DNA of 32,465 nucleotides, from assembly GCF_008107625.1 (NCBI RefSeq), contig NZ_SDKK01000012.1:74356-106820 (forward strand), read 5' to 3'. The position numbers were made by a program, and so were the translations under genes. This stretch comes from Zoogloea oleivorans (GTDB taxonomy: Bacteria; Pseudomonadota; Gammaproteobacteria; Burkholderiales; Rhodocyclaceae). The notes beneath the pieces were generated by a model. That model was not told the DNA's origin. It saw nothing but the letters and a program-made list of their open reading frames with translations, and did not search any database. This document shows, in pieces, positions 1 through 7,879 of this stretch. Position 1 is the stretch's first letter. The number at the start of each line of letters is the position of its first letter.

Positions 1-71
1 ACGCGGCGGTGACGGCGCTGGCGCGGGCCCGTGCCAGACCGGGTGAAGATCAGAATTCGGGAGAGAAATAA
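1..71 (+). CDS. hoxK: C-terminal end of the hydrogenase small subunit (partial)
   Basis: The third forward frame is open from the left edge to a TAA at 69-71. That stop overlaps the hoxG ATG by one base (TAATG), as expected of coupled genes. The roughly 22 visible residues are Ala/Arg-rich and then polar, which suits the tail after the membrane anchor helix of an uptake hydrogenase small subunit. Nothing diagnostic, such as Fe-S cysteines or a Tat signal, lies inside the window. The assignment rests mainly on the invariant small-then-large subunit order of this operon type. Confidence 0.5.
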   Translation, partial: AAVTALARARARPGEDQNSGEK

Positions 72-1861
72 TGAGTGTGCTTGAAACCCAGGGCTTCAAG
101 CTCGACAACTCGGGCAAGCGCGTGGTGGTTGATCCGGTGTGTCGCATCGAAGGCCATTTGCGCGTCGAAGTGAATATCGACAGCAACAATGTCATCCGCA
201 ACGCGGTGTCCACCGGCACCATGTGGCGCGGGTTGGAGGTGATTCTCAAGGGCCGCGATCCGCGTGATGCGTGGGCTTTCACCGAGCGCATCTGCGGCGT
301 ATGCACCGGCACCCACGCGCTGACCTCGGTGCGCGCGGTGGAAGACGCCCTCGGCATCCAGATTCCCGACAACGCCAACATCATCCGCAACCTGATGCAG
401 CTGGCGCTGCAGATTCACGACCATCTGGTGCACTTCTACCACCTGCACGCACTCGACTGGGTGGATGTGGTGTCGGCGCTGAAGGCCGATCCGAAGCGCA
501 CCTCCGAACTCGCCCAGAGCATTTCGGCCTGGCCGCTGTCGTCGCCGGGCTACTTCCGCGACGTGCAGAACCGCCTCAAGAAGTTCGTCGAATCCGGCCA
601 GCTTGGCCCCTTCATGAACGGCTACTGGGGCAACCCGGCCTACAAGCTGCCGCCCGAAGCCAACCTGATGGCGGTCACCCACTACCTGGAAGCCCTCGAT
701 TTCCAGAAGGAAATCGTCAAGATCCACACCATCTTCGGCGGCAAGAACCCGCACCCGAACTGGCTGGTGGGCGGCGTGCCCTGTGCCATCAACATGGAAG
801 GGGCCGGTGCGGTGGGGGCGATCAACATGGAGCGCCTGAACCTGATCAGCTCCATCATCGACCGCTGCATCGAGTTCATCGACATGGTCTATGTGCCCGA
901 CCTGCAGGCCATTGCCGGCTTCTACAAGAGCTGGACCTACGGTGGCGGGCTGTCGAGCCAGTGCGTGATGTCCTACGGTGACATTCCCGACAAGGCCAAC
1001 GACTACTCGGCCAGCAACCTGCTGCTGCCCCGCGGCGCCATCATTGGCGGCGATCTGAGCAAGATCCACGAAGTGGACCTGCGCGACCCGGAGCAGGTGC
1101 AGGAGCACGTGGCCCACAGTTGGTACAAGTACCCCGACGAATCCAAGGGCCTGCACCCGTGGGATGGCGTCACCGAACCCAACTTCGAGCTGGGCAAGGC
1201 CACCAAGGGCACCAAGACGCGCATCGAGAACATCGACGAAGGCGGCAAGTATTCATGGATCAAGGCCCCGCGCTGGCGCGGCCACGCCATGGAAGTCGGC
1301 CCGCTGGCCCGCTACATCATCGGCTACGCGCAGAACAACGCCGAGTTCAAGGAGCCGGTGGACAAGCTCCTGCACGACCTTGACCTGCCGCTGACGGCGA
1401 TCTTCTCGACCCTTGGCCGCACCGCGGCGCGGGGCCTGGAGGCGTCCTGGGCGGCGCACAAGTCACGCTACTTCTTCGACAAGCTGATGGCCAACCTCAA
1501 GGCCGGCGACCTGAACACCGCCAACATCGAGAAGTGGGACCCGAGCACCTGGCCGAAGGAGGCCAAGGGCGTCGGTTTCACCGAAGCGCCGCGCGGTGCG
1601 CTGGGCCACTGGATCCGTATCAAGGACACCCGCATCGACAACTACCAGGCGGTGGTGCCGACCACCTGGAACGGTGGCCCGCGGGATGCGAAGGGCCAGA
1701 TCGGGGCTTTCGAAGCCTCGTTGATGGACACCCCGGTGGCGAAAGCCGACGAACCGCTGGAAATCCTGCGGACCCTGCATTCCTTCGACCCGTGCATGGC
1801 GTGCTCTACCCACGTCATGTCGCCGGATGGGCAGGAAATGGCGTCGATCAAGGTTCGCTAG
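71..1861 (+). CDS. hoxG: Membrane-bound uptake [NiFe]-hydrogenase large subunit
   Basis: This 596-residue catalytic subunit oxidises H2 at a Ni-Fe(CN)2CO site and pairs with HoxK on the periplasmic face of the membrane. The N-terminal RICGVC motif supplies C75 and C78, and the C-terminal DPCMAC motif supplies C575 and C578. After H581 come 15 further residues starting VMSPDG. This is the extension that the protease HoxM removes once nickel is inserted. A GGGAGAG ribosome site (59-65) precedes the ATG, which overlaps the preceding stop. V77 and L125 occupy the two positions thought to line the gas channel, as in energy-converting enzymes. The length and motifs fit the group 1 uptake class (HoxG/HupL/HyaB). 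Confidence 0.97.
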   Translation: MSVLETQGFKLDNSGKRVVVDPVCRIEGHLRVEVNIDSNNVIRNAVSTGTMWRGLEVILKGRDPRDAWAFTERICGVCTGTHALTSVRAVEDALGIQIPDNANIIRNLMQLALQIHDHLVHFYHLHALDWVDVVSALKADPKRTSELAQSISAWPLSSPGYFRDVQNRLKKFVESGQLGPFMNGYWGNPAYKLPPEANLMAVTHYLEALDFQKEIVKIHTIFGGKNPHPNWLVGGVPCAINMEGAGAVGAINMERLNLISSIIDRCIEFIDMVYVPDLQAIAGFYKSWTYGGGLSSQCVMSYGDIPDKANDYSASNLLLPRGAIIGGDLSKIHEVDLRDPEQVQEHVAHSWYKYPDESKGLHPWDGVTEPNFELGKATKGTKTRIENIDEGGKYSWIKAPRWRGHAMEVGPLARYIIGYAQNNAEFKEPVDKLLHDLDLPLTAIFSTLGRTAARGLEASWAAHKSRYFFDKLMANLKAGDLNTANIEKWDPSTWPKEAKGVGFTEAPRGALGHWIRIKDTRIDNYQAVVPTTWNGGPRDAKGQIGAFEASLMDTPVAKADEPLEILRTLHSFDPCMACSTHVMSPDGQEMASIKVR

Positions 1862-1871
1862 GGAGGCCGTC

Positions 1872-2576
1872 ATGCTTTCACAACAAGACATGCTGGAGGC
1901 CGAAAGGCACGGCCGGCAAGTACGTTCGATTTACGTGTATGAAGCCCCGGTGCGCCTGTGGCACTGGATCAATGCGCTGGCGGTGGTGGTGCTGGCGGTC
2001 AGCGGCTATTTCATCGGCAAGCCGCTGCCGACCATGCCGGGCGAGGCCTCCGACAACTTTCTGATGGGCTACATCCGCTTTGCCCACTTTGCCGCCGCTT
2101 ACCTCTTCGCGGTGGGGCTGCTCGGGCGGGTTTACTGGGCCTTTGTCGGCAACCACCACGCCCGGCAGATTTTCAGGCTGCCGATCACCAATGCGCACTG
2201 GTGGAGCGAGGTGTTCTTCGAGTTGCGCTGGTATCTGTTCCTCGAGAAGCAGCCGAAGAAGTACGTCGGCCACAACCCGATGGCTCAGTTGATGATGTTC
2301 TTCTTCTTTACGATCCTGGCCATCGGCATGTTGTGCACGGGCTTCGCGCTGTACAGCGAAGGCCTGGGTCTGGGCTCGTGGGCAGATACGCTGTTTGGCT
2401 GGGTGTTGCCGCTGCTGGGCGGCTCAATGCAGGTGCACAGCCTGCACCGGCTGGGCATGTGGATCATGATGAGTTTCGTCGTGGTGCACGTGTATGCCGC
2501 CATCCGCGAAGACATCATGAGTCGCCAGAGCCTCATCTCGACGATGATCTCGGGCTGGCGGATGTTCAAGGATTGA
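1872..2576 (+). CDS. hoxZ: Hydrogenase b-type cytochrome subunit
   Basis: This 234-residue integral membrane dihaem cytochrome b anchors the hydrogenase and passes electrons to quinone. The start at 1872 was chosen because AGGGAGG lies just upstream (from 1860) and because the product then begins with the short polar N-terminus normal for HoxZ/HyaC. Four hydrophobic segments can be read at about residues 33-50, 68-92, 140-161 and 195-212. Candidate haem ligands are H31, H72, H192 and H206. It follows hoxG after 10 bases, so it is surely in the same operon. It is the last gene of the structural block before an inserted leftward gene. Confidence 0.95.
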   Translation: MLSQQDMLEAERHGRQVRSIYVYEAPVRLWHWINALAVVVLAVSGYFIGKPLPTMPGEASDNFLMGYIRFAHFAAAYLFAVGLLGRVYWAFVGNHHARQIFRLPITNAHWWSEVFFELRWYLFLEKQPKKYVGHNPMAQLMMFFFFTILAIGMLCTGFALYSEGLGLGSWADTLFGWVLPLLGGSMQVHSLHRLGMWIMMSFVVVHVYAAIREDIMSRQSLISTMISGWRMFKD

Positions 2577-2605
2577 GGGCGCGTGCATGACGACCCGACC
2601 AAAAC

Positions 2606-3700
2606 TCAGTGGACCATCGAAACCAGATAGATGAAGCCCGAGGTGACGGCGGTGAGCAGGACGACCACTGCGCTGCCCGCCGCAAGAATCGGCGTGTAGC
2701 TGACAATGGCGAAGTGCTTGCCGCAGTGCTTGCAGCGGAAGTATTCGGTGAAGTTGATGCCGGCAAAGCGGTGCGGATGCATGCGCGACAGTCGCACATC
2801 GGTGCTCTTGCAGTGTATGCAGTGGGGGCTGGTGCTCAGGGCCAGCGTGAAGCGACGGGCAGGTCGGCGCGATGAGCCGTCCCGGCCCGCCGCTGACGTG
2901 GTCGGGTCGCCGGCTGCCCGCGTCCTGACGGAGGGCATTTCACTGTCCGGTGCGCTGCTCTTGATCCGGGCCAGCTCCCGGTTTACCTGGGTACGCCGGA
3001 GCAGGAAGAAGGCCAGACCACCGGTGATGAAGGCCACAAAGGCTACTGCGCCCATGGTGACGTAGGGGCCGATGATGTCCCAGTAGGCGCGCCCTTGCGG
3101 TTCCCCGGATGTCGATGCAGTGGCCGGTTCTGCTCCGCCCTTGGCGGCGTTGCCCTGGCCCTTGAGTTCCTTCAGCTTCTCCTGGCCGTGCCAGGCCGCG
3201 TCGGCGGGTGTCATGCCTGCCCGGAAGAGGATGATGGCGTCGTCAAAGGCGAAGCCGGCTTCCCACCAGGCCAGCCGGTCTCTGGGCGTGAGTCCTTCGC
3301 GTTTCCATTGGGCCGGGTCCGAGTGGTCGAGGTCGGCCATCATGGTCCGGCTGCTCTTGGTCGAGTCCAGCCACTCCCGCGCTTCGTCTGCGTCGAAGCC
3401 CTTGTCCGACCAGGTTCGGGCAACGAGAGGGGTGAAGCCAGCATGCTTCCAGTTTGTCGCGTCGTGAGGCGTGAAGGCATAGGCCTGCCACTCCCGCGCC
3501 TCCACGGGCGTCATTCCCGTGTCTTCCCAGCGGGTGATCTTCTGGACGGGCAGAAGGAGTTCGTCCTTTGCCTTGCTGTCCTTTTCTGCCGTCGCGGCGC
3601 TCTGCGGCGCTGCCGCGGTGGCTGCTTCCGTAGGCGTTTGGGCCGAGGCTGGGGACGCCGCGAGGGCAAGGGCGGAGAGGGCGGCTAAAAGGACTTTCAT
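2606..3700 (-). CDS. Exported membrane protein with 13-residue Trp repeats and a zinc-ribbon-like tail; function unknown
   Basis: I do not recognise this 364-residue protein as a named family. The start at 3700 was chosen because it gives a clean signal peptide ending ASPASA at residue 20; an upstream in-frame Met adds 37 unconvincing residues. Residues 58-110 hold a strict repeat: W58, W71, W84, W97 and W110 are each 13 apart, with the pattern W-x3-G-[FM]-T-P-x-[ED]-A between them. W132 and W145 continue it. A hydrophobic helix lies at about 210-235. The C-terminal part has C294/C297 and C323/C326, a zinc-ribbon-like set, then a second hydrophobic segment at about 337-362. No clear ribosome site was seen. 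It runs against the hox operon, ends 29 bases from hoxZ, and separates hoxZ from hoxM, which normally adjoin. Confidence 0.85.
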   Translation of the reverse strand: MKVLLAALSALALAASPASAQTPTEAATAAAPQSAATAEKDSKAKDELLLPVQKITRWEDTGMTPVEAREWQAYAFTPHDATNWKHAGFTPLVARTWSDKGFDADEAREWLDSTKSSRTMMADLDHSDPAQWKREGLTPRDRLAWWEAGFAFDDAIILFRAGMTPADAAWHGQEKLKELKGQGNAAKGGAEPATASTSGEPQGRAYWDIIGPYVTMGAVAFVAFITGGLAFFLLRRTQVNRELARIKSSAPDSEMPSVRTRAAGDPTTSAAGRDGSSRRPARRFTLALSTSPHCIHCKSTDVRLSRMHPHRFAGINFTEYFRCKHCGKHFAIVSYTPILAAGSAVVVLLTAVTSGFIYLVSMVH

Positions 3701-3841
3701 GGGAACAGGACAATAAATCACCAGACTCTCAAACGTACCGGGAAATCGTCTCTCAATGCGACAAAAGTCATAGGGTTTAATGCCTTTGATTTTCTTTGAA
3801 AATGCTTTCATCAGGCGATTGTATGTGTTTGGAATGTTGTC

Positions 3842-3856
3842 CGCAGCTTGGCTGCG
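3842..3856. repeat. Inverted repeat CGCAGC-TTG-GCTGCG
   Basis: Perfect 6-base arms flank a 3-base spacer, about 200 bases before the sigma54-like promoter of hoxM. That distance is within the range of enhancer sites for NtrC-type activators such as HoxA. No run of T follows, and no transcript is expected to end here. The role is unknown. Confidence 0.35.
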
Positions 3857-3957
3857 TCCATTTCGGAAAAGGTGTTCAGACCAGGGGTGGTGTCCGGAGG
3901 ATGTGAAACCATTTCCATGGGATGGTGTGCTGGGTGAGAGTCTGGCTTGCGGTTGTT

Positions 3958-3984
3958 GGTGAAAGTGGATGTATTGTTTTCACC
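3958..3984. promoter_or_regulatory. Inverted repeat GGTGAAA-N13-TTTCACC, candidate activator site
   Basis: Perfect 7-base arms are centred at 3971, about 77 bases before the -24 element and about 103 before the predicted start site. NtrC-family activators usually bind at this distance. HoxA, encoded in the same cluster, is the obvious candidate, but I know of no published HoxA motif that this matches. It could also belong to the divergent gene. Confidence 0.4.
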
Positions 3985-4046
3985 TTCGCGGTGGGGTGTC
4001 GCGACGGTTACAGGTAAATCCGCTTCTGTGCGCCTTTTGAGTCAGC

Positions 4047-4062
4047 CGGCACGGAACTTGAT
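4047..4062 (+). promoter_or_regulatory. Sigma54-type (-24/-12) promoter for hoxM and downstream genes
   Basis: CGGCACGGAACTTGAT differs from the consensus TGGCACG-N4-TTGCW at two positions: C for the first T, and A for C at -12. The GG-to-G spacing is exact. Transcription would begin near 4073-4074, leaving a leader of about 22 bases before the hoxM ATG. Sigma54 use fits the NtrC-type activator HoxA encoded in this window. The -12 mismatch is the main doubt. Confidence 0.6.
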
Positions 4063-4086
4063 TGTGTAAGGGGTCCCGTTACACAA
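4062..4086. promoter_or_regulatory. 25-bp palindrome over the predicted hoxM transcription start
   Basis: The arms TTGTGTAA (4062-4069) and TTACACAA (4079-4086) are perfect. The centre GGG-T-CCC (4071-4077) is also symmetric, leaving one mismatched pair (4070/4078). The palindrome overlaps the end of the sigma54 element and the expected start site, a position typical of a repressor operator. As RNA it could be a hairpin only if transcription starts upstream of it. I do not recognise the motif as a known regulator's site. No good ribosome site lies between it and the hoxM ATG. Confidence 0.5.
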
Positions 4087-4095
4087 ATTCTATCC

Positions 4096-4707
4096 ATGTC
4101 TTCTTTGCCCCGCATTCTTGTTCTGGGTATCGGCAACATCCTGTGGGCCGATGAAGGTTTTGGCGTGCGCTGCGCTGAGGCCCTGGCCGAGCACTACGTG
4201 ATGCCCGATCACGTGACGGTGATGGATGGTGGTACCCAGGGACTCTACCTGCTGCCCTACGTAGAGGAGGCAAAGCGCCTGCTGGTCTTCGATGCCGTCG
4301 ATTACGGGGACCCGCCGGGCACCCTGCACATTGTTGTCGGCGACGAAGTGCCGCGCTTCATGGGTGCCAAGAAAATGAGCCTGCACCAGACCGGTTTCCA
4401 GGAAGTGCTGGCCTCCGCCGAGCTGCTGGGGCGCCTGCCGGACGAGCTGGTGCTGATCGGTTGCCAGCCGGTCGAGCTGGAGGATTTTGGCGGCAGCCTG
4501 CGCGATGCCGTCAAGGCGCAGATCGCCCCGGCCATCGATGTGGCCTGCGAATGGCTGACCCGCTGGGGCGCACCACCGGTGCGCTGGGAGGGGGCGGGGC
4601 GGCAGCTTAATGTGGACAGCCTGTTGATGTCCGCCTACGAAGCCGGCCGGCCAAGCGCACGGGCGGCCTGTCGCACCGGCGATGCCCGGTTCATGCAGGA
4701 GGACTGA
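4096..4707 (+). CDS. hoxM: Hydrogenase maturation endopeptidase (HyaD/HupD family)
   Basis: This 203-residue cytoplasmic protease cuts the C-terminal extension from nickel-loaded HoxG. The N-terminus carries the family signature with GIGN and the acidic ADEGFG segment. Residues aligning with the nickel-binding set of E. coli HybD are E20, D66 (in FDAVD) and H97. The C-terminal tail of about 45 residues is somewhat longer than the minimal fold. The ATG is not preceded by a convincing Shine-Dalgarno sequence, although a sigma54-like promoter lies just upstream. It starts the accessory run hoxMLOQRTV, and the next gene follows after 4 bases. HoxC lacks a cleavable tail, so HoxG is its only visible substrate here. 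Confidence 0.95.
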   Translation: MSSLPRILVLGIGNILWADEGFGVRCAEALAEHYVMPDHVTVMDGGTQGLYLLPYVEEAKRLLVFDAVDYGDPPGTLHIVVGDEVPRFMGAKKMSLHQTGFQEVLASAELLGRLPDELVLIGCQPVELEDFGGSLRDAVKAQIAPAIDVACEWLTRWGAPPVRWEGAGRQLNVDSLLMSAYEAGRPSARAACRTGDARFMQED

Positions 4708-4711
4708 ACCC

Positions 4712-5017
4712 GTGTGCCTCGGTGTTCCGTATCGCGTCATGGAATCCACGGCCTGGATCGCCCGCTGTGAAGGGCCGGACGGCGAGCTGCTGATCGATCT
4801 TTCCCTGGTCGGTGAACAGCCCGTGGGCACCTGGCTGCTGACCTTTCTCGGTGCCGCGCGGGAAGTCATCGACGCTGCGCGGGCGACGGCCATCAACAAC
4901 GCACTGGCCGCCCTCGACGCCGCCATGCTCGGCGACACGGCGCGCATCGACGCGCTGTTTGCCGACCTGGTGGACCGGGAACCGGCCCTGCCCGATCACC
5001 TCAAGGACCTGCAATGA
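4712..5017 (+). CDS. hoxL: HypC-family chaperone dedicated to the uptake hydrogenase
   Basis: This 101-residue protein is translated from GTG at 4712, since the family needs the sequence (M)CLG at its N-terminus: Cys2 becomes the free N-terminal ligand after Met removal. AGGAGG at 4698-4703 sits 8 bases before the GTG, which settles the start. HypC proteins carry the Fe(CN)2CO unit; in Ralstonia, HoxL is needed to deliver it to the membrane-bound large subunit. A second, shorter HypC lies at 11846-12088, so the two may divide the work. The gene ends in an ATGA overlap with hoxO, implying coupled translation. Confidence 0.93.
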   Translation: MCLGVPYRVMESTAWIARCEGPDGELLIDLSLVGEQPVGTWLLTFLGAAREVIDAARATAINNALAALDAAMLGDTARIDALFADLVDREPALPDHLKDLQ

Positions 5018-5466
5018 CTCTTCAGTTTGCCCCGCCCCAGTCGTCCCTCGACAAGCTCGATGCAGCCCTCCGGCGCCTCGTCGAGCGGCACGGCTTTGTC
5101 CGGGTGGCGGATGCCGCCGCCTTCGAGGCGGGTGAGGGTTTTGTCCTGCTGCTCCTCACCGATGACCCGCAGCGCAGTCCCGAATCCCTGGACGTGGCCG
5201 TTGTGCTGCCGGAGGCCCTCAAGGTGCTTGGCCTGCCGGCCCGCTGCTTTGCTGCCGACTCGATGCATAGCCCGGGTCTTGGCAAGCGCTACGGTGTCAA
5301 TCGCTACCCGGCCGTGGTGGCCCTGCGCGACGGCGCCTACCTGGGCACTTTCAGCGGCATTCTCGACTGGATGCCCTTTGTTACCGAACTTCGCCGTCTC
5401 GCCGAAGCGGCGCCCAGCCGCCCGCCGATTTCCATTGCCAGCCAGGATGTCAGGAGCTGCTCATGA
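5014..5466 (+). CDS. hoxO: Hydrogenase small-subunit chaperone (HyaE/HupG family)
   Basis: This 150-residue protein belongs to the thioredoxin-like HyaE group. The fold is suggested by the RYGVNRYPAVVALRDG stretch with its cis-Pro-like position, but there is no CxxC redox pair, as is normal for the group. In Ralstonia, HoxO binds the precursor of the small subunit, guarding its Tat signal and Fe-S assembly until HoxG is ready. It overlaps its neighbours by 4 bases on each side (ATGA at 5014 and at 5463), so all three genes are probably translated in step. The family call rests on position and overall resemblance. Confidence 0.88.
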   Translation: MTLQFAPPQSSLDKLDAALRRLVERHGFVRVADAAAFEAGEGFVLLLLTDDPQRSPESLDVAVVLPEALKVLGLPARCFAADSMHSPGLGKRYGVNRYPAVVALRDGAYLGTFSGILDWMPFVTELRRLAEAAPSRPPISIASQDVRSCS

Positions 5467-6317
5467 AACCTTTTCCGATTCCAGTGGTGCCCGTCGGCCC
5501 GGGTAGCCAGACCGACGAGTCCCCCGATTACCTGGCCATGCCCAGTGGCATGAACACCTTCCAGGCGCCGCGTCTGCCGGAGGCTGCCACGGCTGCCGAC
5601 ATTGGCCGGGCAGTGGAAATCCTCGAAGGCCTGCTGGCGGTGATGCGCGTCCAGCCCATCGATGTGCCCCGGCCGGCGACGGCCGCGCTGGATGGCGAGT
5701 CGGCCGGCGTGCGCGAGGTGCTGACCCAGTCCCTCGGTTTTGGCGAAGTCTCCGCCTTCACCCTGGCGCCGACCCGCGTGCGGGTGCAGGAAACCGCCTT
5801 CGCCGCCCTGTGGCGCGTGCTGGAGGAGGGCGAGGGCGGCGGTATCGTCGCCGATCGCCTGGAAGCCAGTGCCGTGCCGATGGCGCTTTACGCCGCCATG
5901 CGTGCCACCAGTCTGCCCGAGCTCGCCGTGCCGGCCCTGCTGCCCAACATGATGAACGGCGAGGCCTTGCTGGCCGAAGTGCAACTGCAGTGCGCTCGCC
6001 ACCAGCCCGGCAAGCCGGCCCACGTGATCAACCTGACTCTGCTGCCGGTTACCGACACCGATCTCGACTACCTCTACGGCGCCCTTGGTCACCGGGAGGT
6101 GTCGATCCTGTCGCGCGGCTACGGCAACTGCCGGGTCACCAGCACCCGGCTGGCCAACGTGTGGTGGGTGCAGTATTTCAACAGCATGGACACGCTGATT
6201 CTCAACACCATCGAGGTGGTGGACATGCCCGAAGTGGTGCTGGCCGCCGCTGAGGATTACGCCGACAGCGTCGAGCGCCTCGGTGAATACATCGCCATGC
6301 TGAAGGAAGATTGCTGA
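5463..6317 (+). CDS. hoxQ: Hydrogenase accessory protein (HyaF/HupH family)
   Basis: This 284-residue cytoplasmic accessory protein of the HupH group is thought to act with HoxO and HoxR on maturation of the small subunit. The C-terminal third, with the SRGYGNCRVTSTRLANVWWV stretch, is the best conserved part of the family. Length is normal. The ATGA overlap at 5463 couples it to hoxO, and hoxR starts 2 bases after its stop. No membrane segment, signal peptide or metal-binding cysteine cluster is visible. The precise reaction of this family is not established. Confidence 0.9.
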   Translation: MKPFPIPVVPVGPGSQTDESPDYLAMPSGMNTFQAPRLPEAATAADIGRAVEILEGLLAVMRVQPIDVPRPATAALDGESAGVREVLTQSLGFGEVSAFTLAPTRVRVQETAFAALWRVLEEGEGGGIVADRLEASAVPMALYAAMRATSLPELAVPALLPNMMNGEALLAEVQLQCARHQPGKPAHVINLTLLPVTDTDLDYLYGALGHREVSILSRGYGNCRVTSTRLANVWWVQYFNSMDTLILNTIEVVDMPEVVLAAAEDYADSVERLGEYIAMLKEDC

Positions 6318-6319
6318 GC

Positions 6320-6532
6320 ATGTTTGAAGGCTCCTTCCTTGGCGACGGCGGCAAGCTCGCCGATACCGACCGGCTGGAATGCGGCATCTGCTGGAGCGTC
6401 TACGACCCGGCGGAAGGTGACCCGCACTGGAACGTGCCGGCCGGTACGCCCTTCGCGCAGTTGCCGGAGCACTGGCGCTGCCCTACCTGCGACGCGCCGC
6501 AGCACAAGTTCATGGTGCTCCGGAATGATTGA
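6320..6532 (+). CDS. hoxR: Rubredoxin-like hydrogenase assembly protein (HupI family)
   Basis: This 70-residue iron protein has CGIC (C21, C24) and CPTC (C54, C57), the four ligands of a mononuclear Fe(Cys)4 rubredoxin site. The aromatic residues normal for rubredoxin are present around W25, Y28 and W52. The start at 6320 was preferred to an in-frame TTG at 6311 because GAAGGAAGA precedes it at a suitable distance. In Ralstonia and Rhizobium this protein helps assemble the small-subunit Fe-S clusters when oxygen is present, so it points to hydrogen oxidation in air. Its end overlaps the start of hoxT by 8 bases. Confidence 0.95.
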   Translation: MFEGSFLGDGGKLADTDRLECGICWSVYDPAEGDPHWNVPAGTPFAQLPEHWRCPTCDAPQHKFMVLRND

Positions 6533-7031
6533 GCTAGCGGGCGCCGCTGAGCTCGTCGGGCGCATCGAGGCCCATTACCAGGCGGTAGCGCTTGGCCCGA
6601 TGGCCGACATGCCCCTGTGCAATCCGCGGCTGTCGGTGCGACTGGTGCAGATGGTGGCGTGGGAGGAGGGATATTTAGGCGTGCTTGTCATGCCCTGGGC
6701 GATCAACCTGCTGCGTCTGCCGGGGGCTTCCGCCTGGCCGCAGGCGGCGCCGCTGGCCAAGCAGGTGTTGCGCTTTCCGAGTGGCGACTATGTTTTCGTC
6801 CACGGCAACGACGTGGGCTTCGGGCCCTACCAGGTGTGTTCCCTGTTCTCTCCGGCGCTTGAGTTCGATTCGATGGAGGCCGCTTGCGCCACCGCGGTCG
6901 CCGCGTTGCTGGCCTTGCTGCGTGTGCCAATGGCGGTGCCGGAAGTGCCGCAGGCCGCCGAGCCGGTATCCCGCCGTCGCTGGTTGTTCGGTCGCGGGGA
7001 TGCCCGCCGCACTGACGGTCATCTGCGGTGA
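6525..7031 (+). CDS. hoxT: Hydrogenase assembly chaperone (HybE/HupJ family)
   Basis: This 168-residue member of the HybE group was recognised by PMADMPLCNPRLSVRLV near the N-terminus, followed by the LGVLVMPWAINLLRLP segment. The family takes part in large or small subunit assembly before export; the exact step is uncertain. The start at 6525 overlaps the hoxR stop (ATGATTGA). The last codon overlaps the hoxV start as GTGA. The C-terminal 25 residues are Arg-rich and look unstructured. Length is normal. Confidence 0.9.
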   Translation: MIELAGAAELVGRIEAHYQAVALGPMADMPLCNPRLSVRLVQMVAWEEGYLGVLVMPWAINLLRLPGASAWPQAAPLAKQVLRFPSGDYVFVHGNDVGFGPYQVCSLFSPALEFDSMEAACATAVAALLALLRVPMAVPEVPQAAEPVSRRRWLFGRGDARRTDGHLR

Positions 7032-7879
7032 GTACGCCTGGCCGCCTGACTCTCGCCGGTGGCTTGAGCGTTTCGGCCCGCTGGAAGGATGGGGTCCTCG
7101 ACAACTGGCAGGTGTGTCTTGTCCGTCCGCCAGTGGCGCGGGCGCTGGTTGGCCTGGCGCCGTCCGAGGCGCTGGCGCGGCTACCCCTCTATTTCAGTTT
7201 GTGTGGTCAGGCCCAGCGGGAGGCCGGTCGGCTGGCCCTCGAAGCGGCGGGCTACGCCGAGGACGAACCCGTCGCGTCGTGGCTGCTGTGGGCGGAATGC
7301 CTGCATGAGCACCTGTGGCGTCTGCTTCTCGACTGGCCGCAAACCTTTGGCGAGCCGCCGCAGAGCGCCGCTTTTGCGGCCTGGCGGGCGGCGCGGGGGC
7401 AGGGGCGCCCGGTGCTGCTGGATGCGACTACCCGCTTGATTGACGACGTATTGCTCGGTCGTTCCGGCGCAGGTCTGGTCGCCCGCGGCCTGATCCGCCT
7501 GCAGGCCGAGGACGATTCGGCCCCGCTGTGCGCTGGCCTCGAGGTGCGGCTGGCGGCTGTGGTGGCAGCGGCGCAGGCGCTGGCGGCCGATGCGGCCTAC
7601 CCCCACGGCGAGACGGGCGAGCCGGCGCAGGGGTGCGGTGAAGCGTGGATCCATACGGCGCGCGGTGCCCTCCACCACGGCGTGCAACTCCTCCGCGGAA
7701 GCGTCGCCGGCTGGCAGGTGGAGGCGCCGACCGATCGCAATTTTCTCGACGAAAAGGGTATCGTGAGGCGATTGCCGGCGAGCCTGGGTTCCCCCGCGCT
7801 GGCGCGTCGTGCAGTGGAGCGGGCCATATTGGTGCTCGATCCCTGCGTGCCGTTTTCGGTGGAGATTTCGAATGCATGA
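7028..7879 (+). CDS. hoxV: Hydrogenase maturation scaffold (HupK family)
   Basis: This 283-residue cytoplasmic protein starts at GTG in a GTGA overlap with hoxT. HupK/HoxV proteins are distant relatives of the large subunit and are thought to act as a scaffold for the Fe(CN)2CO unit during HoxG maturation. The relationship shows at the C-terminus, where LDPCVPF resembles the large subunit's DPCxxC but keeps only the first Cys. The N-terminal CxxC motifs of a catalytic subunit are absent. The stop lies within the hypA start (8-base overlap), linking hox and hyp genes in one transcript. Confidence 0.88.
   Translation: MSTPGRLTLAGGLSVSARWKDGVLDNWQVCLVRPPVARALVGLAPSEALARLPLYFSLCGQAQREAGRLALEAAGYAEDEPVASWLLWAECLHEHLWRLLLDWPQTFGEPPQSAAFAAWRAARGQGRPVLLDATTRLIDDVLLGRSGAGLVARGLIRLQAEDDSAPLCAGLEVRLAAVVAAAQALAADAAYPHGETGEPAQGCGEAWIHTARGALHHGVQLLRGSVAGWQVEAPTDRNFLDEKGIVRRLPASLGSPALARRAVERAILVLDPCVPFSVEISNA

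Larger units (their letters stand above)
3701..4095. other. 395-bp divergent intergenic region, AT-richer than its surroundings
   Basis: This is the longest gene-free stretch in the window. It lies between the leftward Trp-repeat gene and hoxM. A 60-codon rightward open frame at 3780-3962 has no ribosome site and no family features, so I read it as chance. The region must hold a leftward promoter, which I could not place, and a rightward promoter for hoxM, listed separately. Two inverted repeats and a palindrome also lie here. Confidence 0.8.

Noticed and set aside
3780-3962. 60-codon rightward open frame in the gap before hoxM
   Set aside because: No ribosome site, no recognisable domain, and it lies in a region better explained as regulatory.
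4062-4086. Palindrome before hoxM as a NikR operator of the GTGTTAC-type
   Set aside because: The arms are TTGTGTAA/TTACACAA with a 9-base centre, which is too short and differs from both known NikR site types.
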